From Hippasteria phrygiana (Eukaryota > Echinodermata > Asteroidea > Valvatida > Goniasteridae), in contig JAZGUH010000327.1 of NCBI GenBank assembly GCA_037893225.1, positions 1,116,001-1,180,000 of the forward strand: a stretch of DNA of 64,000 nt. Direction: 5' to 3'. A model generated the notes under the pieces. The model searched no databases, was not told the DNA's origin, and saw only the letters and a program-made list of their open reading frames with translations. Both the position numbers and the translations under genes were made by a program. This document shows positions 37,601 through 49,600 of this stretch, in pieces; the first letter of the stretch is position 1, and each line of letters opens with the position of its first letter.

Positions 37601-40600
37601 GTACGGAAGAAATAACTGCTTCCGTGCTTTCGGAGAATCCGTGAGTGATGCTAGAAGGGCTGGGGACAAAGATGCGTCCAATTCAATCCATGAAACTTCT
37701 TGGGAATTCGGCGTATGGGAAAACGGTTACAAAACAAGAAAGGCACATGAACGTCAAAGTGGCAAATGACACTGATGCTCCACGCTTAGTTAATGATGAA
37801 CATTTTCGCGCCTTGCATGCCATTGGGGAAGAGGTCTATGAAGTGGAGTAGACCAAAAGTCAATTAGGTTGAACTAATACCGATACAGATCAGATTTTTC
37901 GTGTACAATACATGTATGCCAAATTAAGAATGTTGGAATTTTTAATTACAATTTTTTGTGTGAAGTTCGTCCATCTGGCAGATTATATAATGTGCGAGAT
38001 GGACACCGATTCCGCATATCTCGCCCTCTCTGGTGAAAGTCTTGACGAGGTAATCAAACCTGACAAAAGGGAAGAGTATGAAAGGGAGAAGTTCGCATGG
38101 ATCCCACGCACTGATACCGATGAGCATAGAGCCTATGATAAACGCACACCTGGTCTATTCAAGATTGAATGGGAAGGGAAGGGTATTGTTGCTTTGTGTA
38201 GCAAAATGTACTTTTGCTTTGAACAAAACAAAATCAGCTGTATTGTAAGGGACTGAACAAAAAAACAAATGAAATCACCAAGGATAAATACTTGGATGTG
38301 TTACGGTCGCAGGCACCAGGGTCGGGGTTCAATCGCGGGTTTCGTATGAGGGGTGGTAATATGTATACGTATGTATACCTATATCCAAAACGTAAAGTAA
38401 ACCCGAAGATGGGAGATCAACCACATTTCTTGATTTGTGAGGTCCCTTATAGCTGGCTTTGTGGTGTTGGCCACTAATTGAATTTTCAGATGACAAACAT
38501 GATGTTTGTTACATTGAATGTACTATTTGATTTTCAGCGGTAAGGAAACTTTATGTAAACTATCGTTTTCTTTTTAATAATTTAAAGGAACTTTAACCAC
38601 TTGCGTACGGATGACGCCATATGGCGCAAAAAAAAACAGTGCCACCAGGCCGGATGACGCCATTGGCCACTGTTTGTGCAGTTTCAATCCATTGTTGGAT
38701 TATTGTGTATGTCATGCTTGATTGCACAAACACATTGTAGCGGTTCGATGTGGCTGCCAGAACCGCTGCAACACCCCGATGTCTCCCATAAAATACCGTG
38801 CTCAAGGGGTTAACGTTGATGTACCGAACGGGTTTGCAAACAATTACCTAAGAAGCTGTCTTGGATCATTGATGTATGTTATTGCTTTGTGTCGAAATAT
38901 TGTTTTGTGTCATACATTGTACTTACCACTGCTGTAACTATGTCTAAAGAACACGATGTTGTTTCAACACTGGAGAGGAAAAGGTCCACTTTAAGAAACA
39001 TTGTAATTTTGACTTGAGTTTAAATGTGTTTGGATACAATTAACTATATACCTATGTCTATTATCATCGATGTGTGTGTTGTTGGGTTTATTGAAATATT
39101 GTTTTACATCGTTTATTTATTTATTTATTTATTTACATATTATTATTATAATTTGTTTTCTTTTAATTTTCCTCAATTGCCAGTTGATGCTCGAAAAGAG
39201 TGGGTTTGGGCGATGCGGTCGAATAGGGCGACACATAACTGTCGCCCTATTGTGAAAGTCGCCCCTTTGGAGTGTTTTTTAGTAGGGTGCATGGGGAAAA
39301 CGCAAGTCGCCCTTTTAGGGTTATTTCGGGCAGAGTCGCCCATTTGCCGCATGTACAGGAATTCTAATTTTCCTCAATTGCCGGATAGGGCGACACATAA
39401 TGCTATAAAAGAGTGGGTTTGGGTGACACCGTCGAATAGGGCGTCACATAACTGTCGCCCTATTGTAAAAGTCGCCTCTTTGGAGTGTTTTTTAGTAAGG
39501 CGCGTGGGGGACACTCGTGTCGCCCCTTTGGGAAAATTTCGGGCAGAGTCGCCCATTTACCGCATCCAGGAGATTTATAATTATTATTATTATTTTTCTC
39601 CACAGGTTTTCACCACTATGTTTTGCTGAAATTTTAATTGAATAAGGGATAAGGCGAATATTAATTTATTACTTTGTAATAAATTGTGTTACTTTGGAAT
39701 ATGATTTGTGAAAGAGACGTACAAAAAAAATTAAAAGATTTCACGGAACATTTGTACTCATTGGTTTAATATTATTTGTTGTCTTTACTTTTTGACGATG
39801 TATTTTCCATCTGGACCAGTGATCAGGACAGTCTGGAGACTTTCATTAATCACATTAATTCCTTCCACAGGACCATCAAGTTTACATCAGAGAATTCAGT
39901 GCATCAGACCAACTTCCTAGATGTCACCATCCGCAAGGAAGACAACTCGGTAATCACTGATCTGTATTCTAAACCCAGACACCCACCAGTACCTCCACTC
40001 CTCCAGCTGTCACCCCAGGCATTGCAAGACAGGCATAGCATTCAGCCAGGCACTTAGACTCAGAAGGATTTGTTCTAATAATTCTGATTTTTTCCCATCA
40101 TGTACAGGTACTGAAGTATAACTTGGTTGCCAGGGGCCACAGCTCCCGCCAAGTTTAACGTGCTATCGCCAGAGCCAAATCTATCACCAGAGATTTGGCT
40201 CTCAAGGAAAAGACGCCCAGCACTAATGCCGACCCCAAGATTTCCTTGGTCACCACCTTTCATAATAGTCTCCCTCCCCTTCGTAAAATAACTAATAACA
40301 ACCATCATATCCTTCATACTTCAGATCGCCTTGCCCGTGCCGTCCCTGACAACCCAGTATTGGCTTATCTACGAGACCTGATTGTCCGAGCCGAGGTCCC
40401 CACCTTGGCTGCATCCCCTCTCACATAGCATGGTACTTTTAAGTGCGATTCCAGGTGTGTTGTTTGCCAGACTCACATGCAGGAGTCTGACTCCTTTTCT
40501 GGCCATTCATCTGGAACTACTCACAGAACCAATGGCAACATTACTTGCAACACTTCTAATGTCATATATCTCATTTCTTGCAGGGTTTGTGGTATCCAGT

Positions 40601-43600
40601 ATGTCGGGGAGACCAAAAACACGCTCAAAAAGCGTTTCTATGGCCATCGTTCGACTGTGAACACCAAGAAAATGGACACCCCTGTTGGTCATCACTTCAA
40701 CTTGCCTAACCATTCCATTTCTGATATTATTCTACAGGGCATAGAATCACTTGGCCACCGCAAGGACTAAGTTCGCCTTAGCAGAGAGAAAGTGTGGATG
40801 AAACGTCTTCGGACTATGCAACCACATGGTCTCATCATCCAGGAAGGGAATGATTAAATATTAATTTTCCCCATTGACAATTGTTAACAGATAATCCTCC
40901 TGACAAACCCTCTTGGGGTATCTTGCCCACTTGGCCACTTAGGGTTGTCTTTCCATTTCCTGTTTATCCTTGCCACTTCCCTTTGTTCCTTCTCTTGCCC
41001 TATTACCACCTTCTATTTACACCCCCCCCCCCCCCTTCACCACACTCCTTTGTCCCATTTCCCCAGCTTCATCCCTCTCATCTTAATCCCTCCCCTACTT
41101 CATCCTTACCCTAACCACACTTCTTTGTTCCTTTCTTCCTGGCTGTCCTTTCCCCTCCTTTTGATGTTTACCCACTGGCAGGCTCCTTTGCATCCCTCTT
41201 TTGTGTTTCTCCACCCACCCCATCATGCATGTGTGTTCCCTACATGTTTGTTTCTTGTACTCTGTCATTTGCCTTTGAGAAAGAACTTCCTTAAGTTCGA
41301 AACGTCAGGCCTAATTTTTTGATTTGTATATTTCAGGTCCATTCAGTCAGTCAGCAGTTTGCAACAGTTTAATTAATTTTCTTTACTTTTTCGTTTGTTT
41401 GTTTGTTTGTTGGGGTGTTTGTGGGGGGGGGGGGGGGGGGGTATTGGGGTGTTGGTTGGTGGGTGTGTATACGAGCTTATAAAATCAACTACATTACAAA
41501 AAAATAATCATTTGGTCAGATGGATCCCCGACTTAAACACCCCTTCACTTCCGTCATAGCAGGCCCAACGGGATCGGGAAAGACACAGTTTGTAAAAGGT
41601 CTTATTCTTGCAGAGGAAAAAAACCTCATTGAACCATCCATTAATAATATCATTTGGTGTTACGGAGAATACCAAGATGTGTACGACCATCTGGCTAGTC
41701 TGGTGCCTAAAATACGATTTGTGGAAGGCTATCCCGCTGATTTACTTCAATCCCCGGATAGAACACAAAGAAACCTGGTTGTGATATATGATCTCATGTC
41801 AGAAAGCGGCAACAATGGAAAAGTTAGCGAACTTTTCACCAAGGGTAGCCATCACAGAAATCTGTGGGTTATTCTCATACTGCAAAATTTATTTTACAAG
41901 GGGAAGGAAATGAGAACAATAAGTTTAAATGCTCATTACCTGGTCCTCTTCAAAAACCTGAGAGACGCGTCACAAATTACCCACTTTTTAGCGAGGCAGA
42001 TGTTACCCACTAAGTCCAAGTATATGATGGAAGCTTACCATGATGTGACATCCGCCCCCTACGGTTACCTCTTTGTCGATTTAAAACCCAATATCCCCGA
42101 AAATATACGACTTAGAACCAACATCTTTCCTGGTGAATATCCCAGCGCTTACATGCCAAAGGTATAAATGACGGGGTTTGGGATAGACTGCAATCATTTG
42201 AAGATGTCGAGGCGTGTGAATCACAATGCTCCCTACCTCCACGTGCTGGCCAGGGGGAGTGACAAACAACGCCAGGGTGTGATCCAAGGAGCGAACAAAG
42301 AACTGATACATTGTTTATGCGAGTGCGCCCTCAACGTTCGTAATGGTAATATTCCCCTGAAAACGCCTGAGAAGAAAAAGTTAATCACATATAAACGCCA
42401 CATGCGAGTTCTCAGCAATACAAACAAATTTCAAAAGAAAAAGAAAGTTTTGTCAGAATGGAGGTTTTCTGGGTGCTTTACTCACTCCAGTATTGAGAAA
42501 TGGTTCTGGTACCACAAGAAACGTTCACAAAGCTGCAATCGGCCAGACGATTGGAACAAACACCAATGGTGAAATGAGGGAGCTCCTGCAACGACAAGAT
42601 CTTTCAGATGAGGATAAAATAAAGCTGTATCACCAGACACTTCAGCGGTACATTAGCCTAAATAAACAGAGAATGGCACTACTTGATGACTTAGAGACCA
42701 AGAAAGAAGACAGTCAACCGACTAAATTAGAATTGATGAAGCACCTGGGACACGGGCCACCAAAATTGGAGAAAGAACCCGGCTTTGATGATTCCCCCAA
42801 AGTAAAAGTGCATTTGAAGGAAGAGTCTTATCACTTACCCCAGTTATTTGCTGAAGCATCCCACCTTGGCGCTACCACTAAGCCCAAAACCAGAAAAAGA
42901 AAAAAGGTTGCAAAGCCAAAATGAAGTCCATATTAACCCCACACAACCACCAATCCCATCATTTTTGACCCGTCGACCATGGAGTGTTGTCCACCGAAAC
43001 CAGATTGCGGAATTCAAAAGCTCGCCAGAAAAATTCGCTGTCTGTGTGTCTGCTGTCGTAGTAGCGTTATAATAAAAACACAGAATTTACGGATGGCGAA
43101 GAATGAGGCGTACCTGAAAGGGGTGTACTACAGCCCCCAGAATCCAGCCGGTTTTGGTGGTGTAGAGGCCGTCTACCGTGCTGCCCGAAAAGATGGCGTC
43201 AACATCAACCGGAAGAAAATTAAAACCTGGTTAAGTCAACAACCCACTTACACGTTACACAAACCGGTAAGTAGAAGCTTTAAATGGAATAGGGTCATAG
43301 TGGGCGGCATTGACCAACAGTGGTAGGCGGATCTGGTTGACATGGGCTCACTCAGTCATTTTATTGGAAACTACAAATACCTGTTGACGTGTATCGACAT
43401 ATTGTCAAAATATGCCTGGGTGATTCCACTCAAGAATAAGACTGCCGCTTCCCTCATTGACGGTTTCACGCGAATCTTAAAAAGTGGACAACAGCCCAAG
43501 GTGCTACACACTGATAAAGGTACCGAGTTTGTCAACCGTCAGTTTCAGGCATTTCTCAAGAAAAGAAAGATTAGATTCTTCACAACCCAGAATGAAACAA

Positions 43601-46600
43601 AGGCCAGCGTGGTGGAGAGATTTAATAAGATGCTCAAGACAAAGATGTACAAATATTTCACGGCAAGGCCTTGCCGAAACTGATGTCCGCGTACAATTAC
43701 GCTAATACCACAGAAGTATCAAGGCAGCCCCCGCTGATGTTAATGTCAACAATGCGGAGAAGATTAGAGAAAATCTGTATAACGGTGCTGGTGATAACGG
43801 TCCTGCGGTAAAGTCCTTTTCTTTCAAATTCAAAGTGGGAGACATGGTGCGAATTAGCATGACGGCCAGACTGTGTAGGAAAGGTTATCTTCTAAGTTGG
43901 ACCACTGAACTGTTCACGGTCAGCGCTCGAATCCTGCGCCATCTTCCCGTGTACAAGTTAAAAGATTATGATGGAGAAGAGTTAGATGGTACGTTTTTAT
44001 GAACAGGAGCTTCAAAGAGCGGTTAAATTGGACGACCTGTAGCAGGTAGAAAATGTGCTTAAAACACAAAAGAGCCGAGGAAAAACAGAGTACTTTGTCA
44101 AATGGGTTGGCTATCCAGAAAAATTTAACAGTTGGGTTACAAGTCTGCACAAGTTATAATAAAAACCGTACAGTCTTGACCGTTTACCCACATAGTACAG
44201 GTAAGCCTCATCATGGCGGACTCATTCTACGTCACGCTCCCTAGCAACAGTTCTATGGGCAATCATCCCAACAACACATCGAGTCATTTCTTTGTGACTT
44301 TACCCGCACCCCTATCATTCGAAGGAGAGTGGGAAGTGGCACTGGCTGAAGTTACTTACCCTCACCGCTGGTTGAACGTGATTGAAGGAGACAATCAACT
44401 GGCGTGCTCGGCCGAGGGCTCTAATTCCGAACTTCACATGCACCGCATACCGGAGGGGTACTACCTGACGCCTAAAGAATTATTTGAGAGTTTTGTACCT
44501 CCCATCGAGCATTGCAATCTAGTCCAATTTACTTACAACAAATATATTCAAAAGGTCATAGGTAAAGACGGGTGACGGAGTTATTCTTAAATTGCTGGGT
44601 CGTCTAGTGAACCTGCTCGGCTTTAACGACGGCGCGATCGTGATGGGTACCGAAAAGAGCACTAGAGTAGTGGACATGCAGCCATTTTACTCATCATTTA
44701 TCTACTCCAATATTGTCGAGTACCACACAGTGGGTGACATGCGTGCTCCCTTATTACGCATCATAAATGTGGACGTAAAGTATGGAGAAACCGTTACAAA
44801 AAATCTACGACAGTCCGCATTATATGCCCCTGAAACACAAGTTGTTTGACACGATAGAAATAGATAAGAGACGACACGGGCCAGCTCATTCCATTTGTGA
44901 GCGGGAGAGTCATTGTGAAACTTCACTTTAGAAAACGTCACTCGTCCTACTTCAACTAATCATCATGAGGAGCCATTATCTACACAGCAGCAAAGACTAC
45001 GAAGATTATTACGTTGGACAAGTGGGGGGAGGTCATCCGGTGTTCACTGGACCGAGAAGGCAGAAGGGGCATGGACTTAGAGGAATTTTAGGCGGACTTT
45101 TCCGCTCGGCCATGCCCCTGATTAAACAAGAAGCCAAAACATTGGGTCGCGAAGCTCTCCGTACGGGTGTAGGGATCGCGCCGGATGCACTGGAGGGTAA
45201 AAGTATCAAATCATCGGCCAAAGACGGACTTTAAAATGCTGGACGCAATCTGACCCACGCGGCTTTTAGTAGTGTAAATGCACGACTTTCACAAGGCCAA
45301 CAGCGTGGTATAAAAAGGAAAGCAAACGGCAGACGTGCCACTTCCTCGTCCAGAAGGAGAGTGAAAAGATCACAAGACATTTTTGATTAGTGCTTTGCAA
45401 GCTATTCTCCATCCCATCATGTCGCTGTTGCACAATAACTCGTGCGAATGCACAAAATCCGAACCAGTATCTAAACCAGTATCGAAAAAGGACAGGAGGA
45501 ATTTCACCCCATTTCTACCATTTCTGATGGAGGTCCGATAGAGTTTTTTGTGCCGGGATCCGGAGAAGAATACATGGATCTTAACCAAACTCAGCTGTAC
45601 GTCAGAGCAAAAATCACCAAGGCGGACGGCTCCAACCTGACAAATGCCGACCACGTGGATCCTGTCAATATATTTCTGCAATCCCTATTCAGCCAGATTG
45701 ATGCGAGTCTGAATGATTGGTTGATTTCCCCCTCCACACCAACCTACCCCATCAAACGGAATCTGTGCAAGATGGTAACCTGACCCTCACCCAGGATCAT
45801 GTGTTTCTGGGACAGTTACCGAACTGCATCGTGGTGGCCTGTGTGACCAATGAGGCATTTAACGGTCAGTGTACTAAGAACCCCTTCAATTTTCAGCACA
45901 TGGATATCAACTTTTTAACGGTGCATGTTGATGGAGAACAAATATCGTATTCTTCACTTAAACCCAAATTTGCTGAACTGGCCCAAAATTACATCAGGGC
46001 CTACCAGACCTGTACGGTACGGATAAAATGTACCAAGACGAGGGTAACACCATTACTCGTGATGAGAGCGCACATTTCAAATCAACCAATCAAATGAAAG
46101 CGCACATTTCAACATTATCCATTCCAAAACATACAAACATTTCCGTCCATCATCGTCGTCGTCGTCCTTTGTTTTACACCATGTGATCATTCATCAGGGT
46201 CATGATCCTCCTACCCAACACACGGTCAACCTACACAAATCATTCCCTCCCACACTCTCCACACACTTCGTCACGCCCATCTCCTACCACCCATTCAGTC
46301 CCTCTGTCCATCACCCATACACCCACCACCGCCTCCAACTACTGCCTCCCACTGCCACCACCAATGGGGGTGCTAAATACGCCTCCTATACTACTCATGT
46401 ATACCCTCTCTTCTGGCCCACTTTATCATCACATGAACAAGATTATACAAGCTTCCCATACAGTTTTCTCAAAATATTAAAGGTGCACATAAAATAACTA
46501 TCTGATGATATGAGAGTAAAGTATGGACAGTGAAACACACAAACATGACAGTTTGTTAAAAAATGTCTGTTTGGATGCTCTGTGTGTTGAGTTACTTGAC

Positions 46601-49600
46601 ATTGGTAAGCAGCAGAGTGCTGTGGCCTGTCTGCTCAACATTAGTAAGGAAGTTTAATAAACCTGTGTACATGTAGGTTTAAGATTTGATGATGTTGTAC
46701 CATACTCTAAAGTCATTATGAGCATGTTGTCATTGTTGCCTGTTTTAATACTACTAACCTCTTCCTAGCACTACCAGTCCCATGATGTTGGAGGAATAAA
46801 AAGTATCATGGAATTTCAAGAGTTCTTGCCTGACATCTACACCCTTCTGGGATGGAATGGTTTGTAGGGTCTCCTTGTTTCCTGTATCATCAAACAATCA
46901 GAAGAATGAACAGTAAGGTTACATGTATGCTTTAACAATGAACCCATTTTTGCTTGGAACCTTTCTGAATCCTTCCAAATCAAGCAGGATAAGTACTTTG
47001 TATTTTAAGAATCAAGGGGCAGGAAGCCCCATGTAAAGTAATAATGGCTAGGCTGTAGTTTCCTTGATTCCTTCAAAATCCTCCAAAACCTCATGGTAGA
47101 GTTTGAAGCTTAATTCACAAGTAGTAATGTAAATAGCAGTTTTTAGTCAGGGCCCAACCTTATTAACCCCTTGCGTACGGTTGACACAAATACGTGCAGA
47201 TTGAAAATTGCCACCTGGCCGGTTGACGTCTATGCACGTCAATTTCTGCATTTTCAATCCATTATTGGGGTATTGTGTACGTTATGCTTGGCTGCACAAG
47301 CTTCTTGTTTCCGTTTTGCTTGGCTGCACAAGCCGGCCTGGTGCCCCGACGCCCCCATATGAAATCCGGGGTCAAGGGGTTAAAGGTAGTGTACATGTAC
47401 ATGAACATGATTGGTCAAAGTTGCAATTTTCAGAAATGGGCGGATTTGGGGGTTAGTATTTTATAGGAAATATCGTTCCACTGACCTGTTCAAAGTTTTG
47501 CGTTGTTAGATGCAAAAAAACACGACGGCGCTCGTTTTCAACCGTCGGGCGGATGATAGCCTTTAGTCAAGGCGCGCGTGGCTACCTGGACGCGTGACGC
47601 GCCCCGAATGCCAGCATATCCGGGGCGTGCCACTCGTCCAGGTAGCCACGCGCACCTTGACTAAAGGTTACAGGGCAGTTTTCCAACGATTTCCAGCTGG
47701 AAATCATTGGAAAACGATATAAATTTAGACTTTTCTTGACAACGACAGCACACCTGGTGTCATAATTTCACAGGATTATTGAGACTACTATTAACTTACA
47801 GTCTAGTAAGGTATTTCGTAATAATTCAGTAAAAACAAATTGGAGGATTACATATCGTGTACACTACATTTTAAATCTTAGCGAAATCTCAGCTGAGACT
47901 TCAACTAGACCACTATCCCATCTTTTAATCACTTAGTCTTATTTGACTAAGATTTTAACTGGTGCACTTAATACAACTATTCAAAATCTTAGTCAAACTT
48001 GACTACGACTTTGGCTGGACCCACTTCACCAACACTATGAACATCTAATCCCCTAAATTCCCATTAAAAGTCCACTTTGCCGTGAAATTAATCCCTAAGA
48101 GATGTTTCACGGATATTTACCTGGGGTTTTAACAGGGCTTGAAATGAACGACGGCCACGACGGCCAGTGCCGTCGTTGCCTTCTTACTGGCCGCGGTGCC
48201 CCACACAAAATTTCCGTCTTCACGGCCAGTTTTGCCTTGCCCCAAATTTACCTTGGCCGTCGTGCCCTTTTTGCAAAAACACAGCCACTACAAGTATAAT
48301 CCTTCATATCATTTGTTTTTTCGATGTCATGCCAGCCCTTCATAAAATCTCGCTGCACAACACGTTGGCGATCGCGCGTACAGAATCACAGTACATGCAC
48401 GTCGCACACAAACTATTAATCTGGTCCAGTTTCGGAGTGTGCCGATACTTCAAGCATCAACACCCCCACCGCAAGATTAAATGTGTGTATTCGTATGTAC
48501 ACACAAAGCAGCAGGAGTATGTACGTGCACGTTTACGTGCAGTCAACTGACTTTCTTTTTCTCAGTACTTGCACGTGTGCGCCTCACAATACACATCGAT
48601 GTTCGTGTACGAGGAAACGCGCTCTTATAGGCGGTGCTATGAAGCACGCCTTCGGCGCGCTACATACGTACAGTAACTTCATGAACTTTATAGTCACAAC
48701 ACGCGGTGTTCCGATTGTCAAAAGTTTCGATGAATAATTAGGCCCAAAAAATCGATAGAGAAAGAAGATTTCTGCACGTTAATTCACAGAACTTGATCTA
48801 TTTTGTCTGTGTATGCATCTTCCGTGTTCATGAATTTATTTCGAGGTTGTACCGCTTGTACACCGCAGCGTGTTTCCCCGACATTGCCTGCCGCAACACG
48901 AGGTTTATCGCCCGCCACACAAAGTGCATCACGCACGCATTACCACCGTACGATAAACCATGGATAAATTTATTTCTCCATGGATAAACGGACAGTGTTG
49001 GCCAGTTTTCCATCGTGGTTAGCGTTATGGTTATAAATTAGCGTTGTGCATAGTGATGTGTACGACCTAAATTCTCCATGATTTTTAAGAATTATCGACC
49101 GTAAATATTTTTGACATTAATTAAGGCAAGTTTTGATAATTTTTTTGGCAAGCTTTCGTAGCGTTAACGAAAATAGTTTAGGTTGAAATTCACATATAAT
49201 TGAATACCCATGTGATCGGAAGCAGTATGTTTTTGGCCTCATAGTCTTACTCTTACTCTTAGTTAAATACGTTTTGAACGGAAAAAGATCAACAGTGCCG
49301 CGCCCTCCGTGCCCTTTCTGCAGATATAATTTGGCCTTGGTGCCCTACTTACTGGCCTTGGTGCCCTCCATAATTTTGTTTTATTCAAGGCCAAAGTGGC
49401 CTTGCCCTAAAAATTACCAAATTCAAGGCCTGCTTATAGCATTAATCCCGTAAGGGTTTTTTCACGGTTTTTTAATGACCCTTGCCACTGAGGATCATCA
49501 TTGGTCATACATAACGATAAACAACATCTAATACACTGAAGATTAATAACGAATTCATGGTGTTTCAATTAAGATAACGGTATGAGGTATCGCCTTGATC

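Larger units (their letters stand above)
39700..41340 (+). mobile_element. Penelope-like retroelement remnant
   Basis: It contains the C-terminal part of a Penelope RT and a GIY-YIG endonuclease in the right order, followed by pyrimidine-rich 3' DNA ending GTTCGAAACGTCAGGCC, a typical Penelope 3' motif. The 5' part of RT is absent. The boundaries are approximate. Confidence 0.85.
31805..46100 (+). mobile_element. Polinton/Maverick (adintovirus-like) element remains, antisense to IDE
   Basis: Plus-strand remnants appear in consistent order: protein-primed PolB, packaging ATPase, two accessory ORFs, integrase with chromodomain, penton-like, pVI/pX-like and hexon-like capsid genes. The adenain-like protease and the terminal inverted repeats were not found. 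PolB, integrase and capsid genes have stops, frameshifts and deletions, while the ATPase frame is complete. A hAT (33785-37559), a family A MITE (38594-38815), a tandem-repeat stretch (39165-39590) and a Penelope-like element (about 39700-41340) are inserted. It cannot replicate or form particles in this state. Confidence 0.9.
28444..46758 (-). other. IDE intron e-f, 18.3 kb
   Basis: This is by far the largest intron. It holds a TIR element next to the acceptor (28472-29640), a GTTGGA-rich repeat region (30366-31025), the Polinton remains (about 31805-46100) with a nested hAT and a Penelope-like element, and C-rich simple sequence (46180-46370). The stretch 31026-31804 is AT-rich with nothing recognised and may include the lost Polinton left end. 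Confidence 0.85.

Noticed and set aside
39024..39629. 201-residue protein gene
   Set aside because: The frame crosses two tandem repeat units, and its start is low-complexity AT-rich sequence. It has no recognisable domain.
41520..46100. An infectious viral genome
   Set aside because: Capsid, integrase and polymerase genes carry stops, frameshifts and deletions. The element is an old intronic copy with no termini seen.
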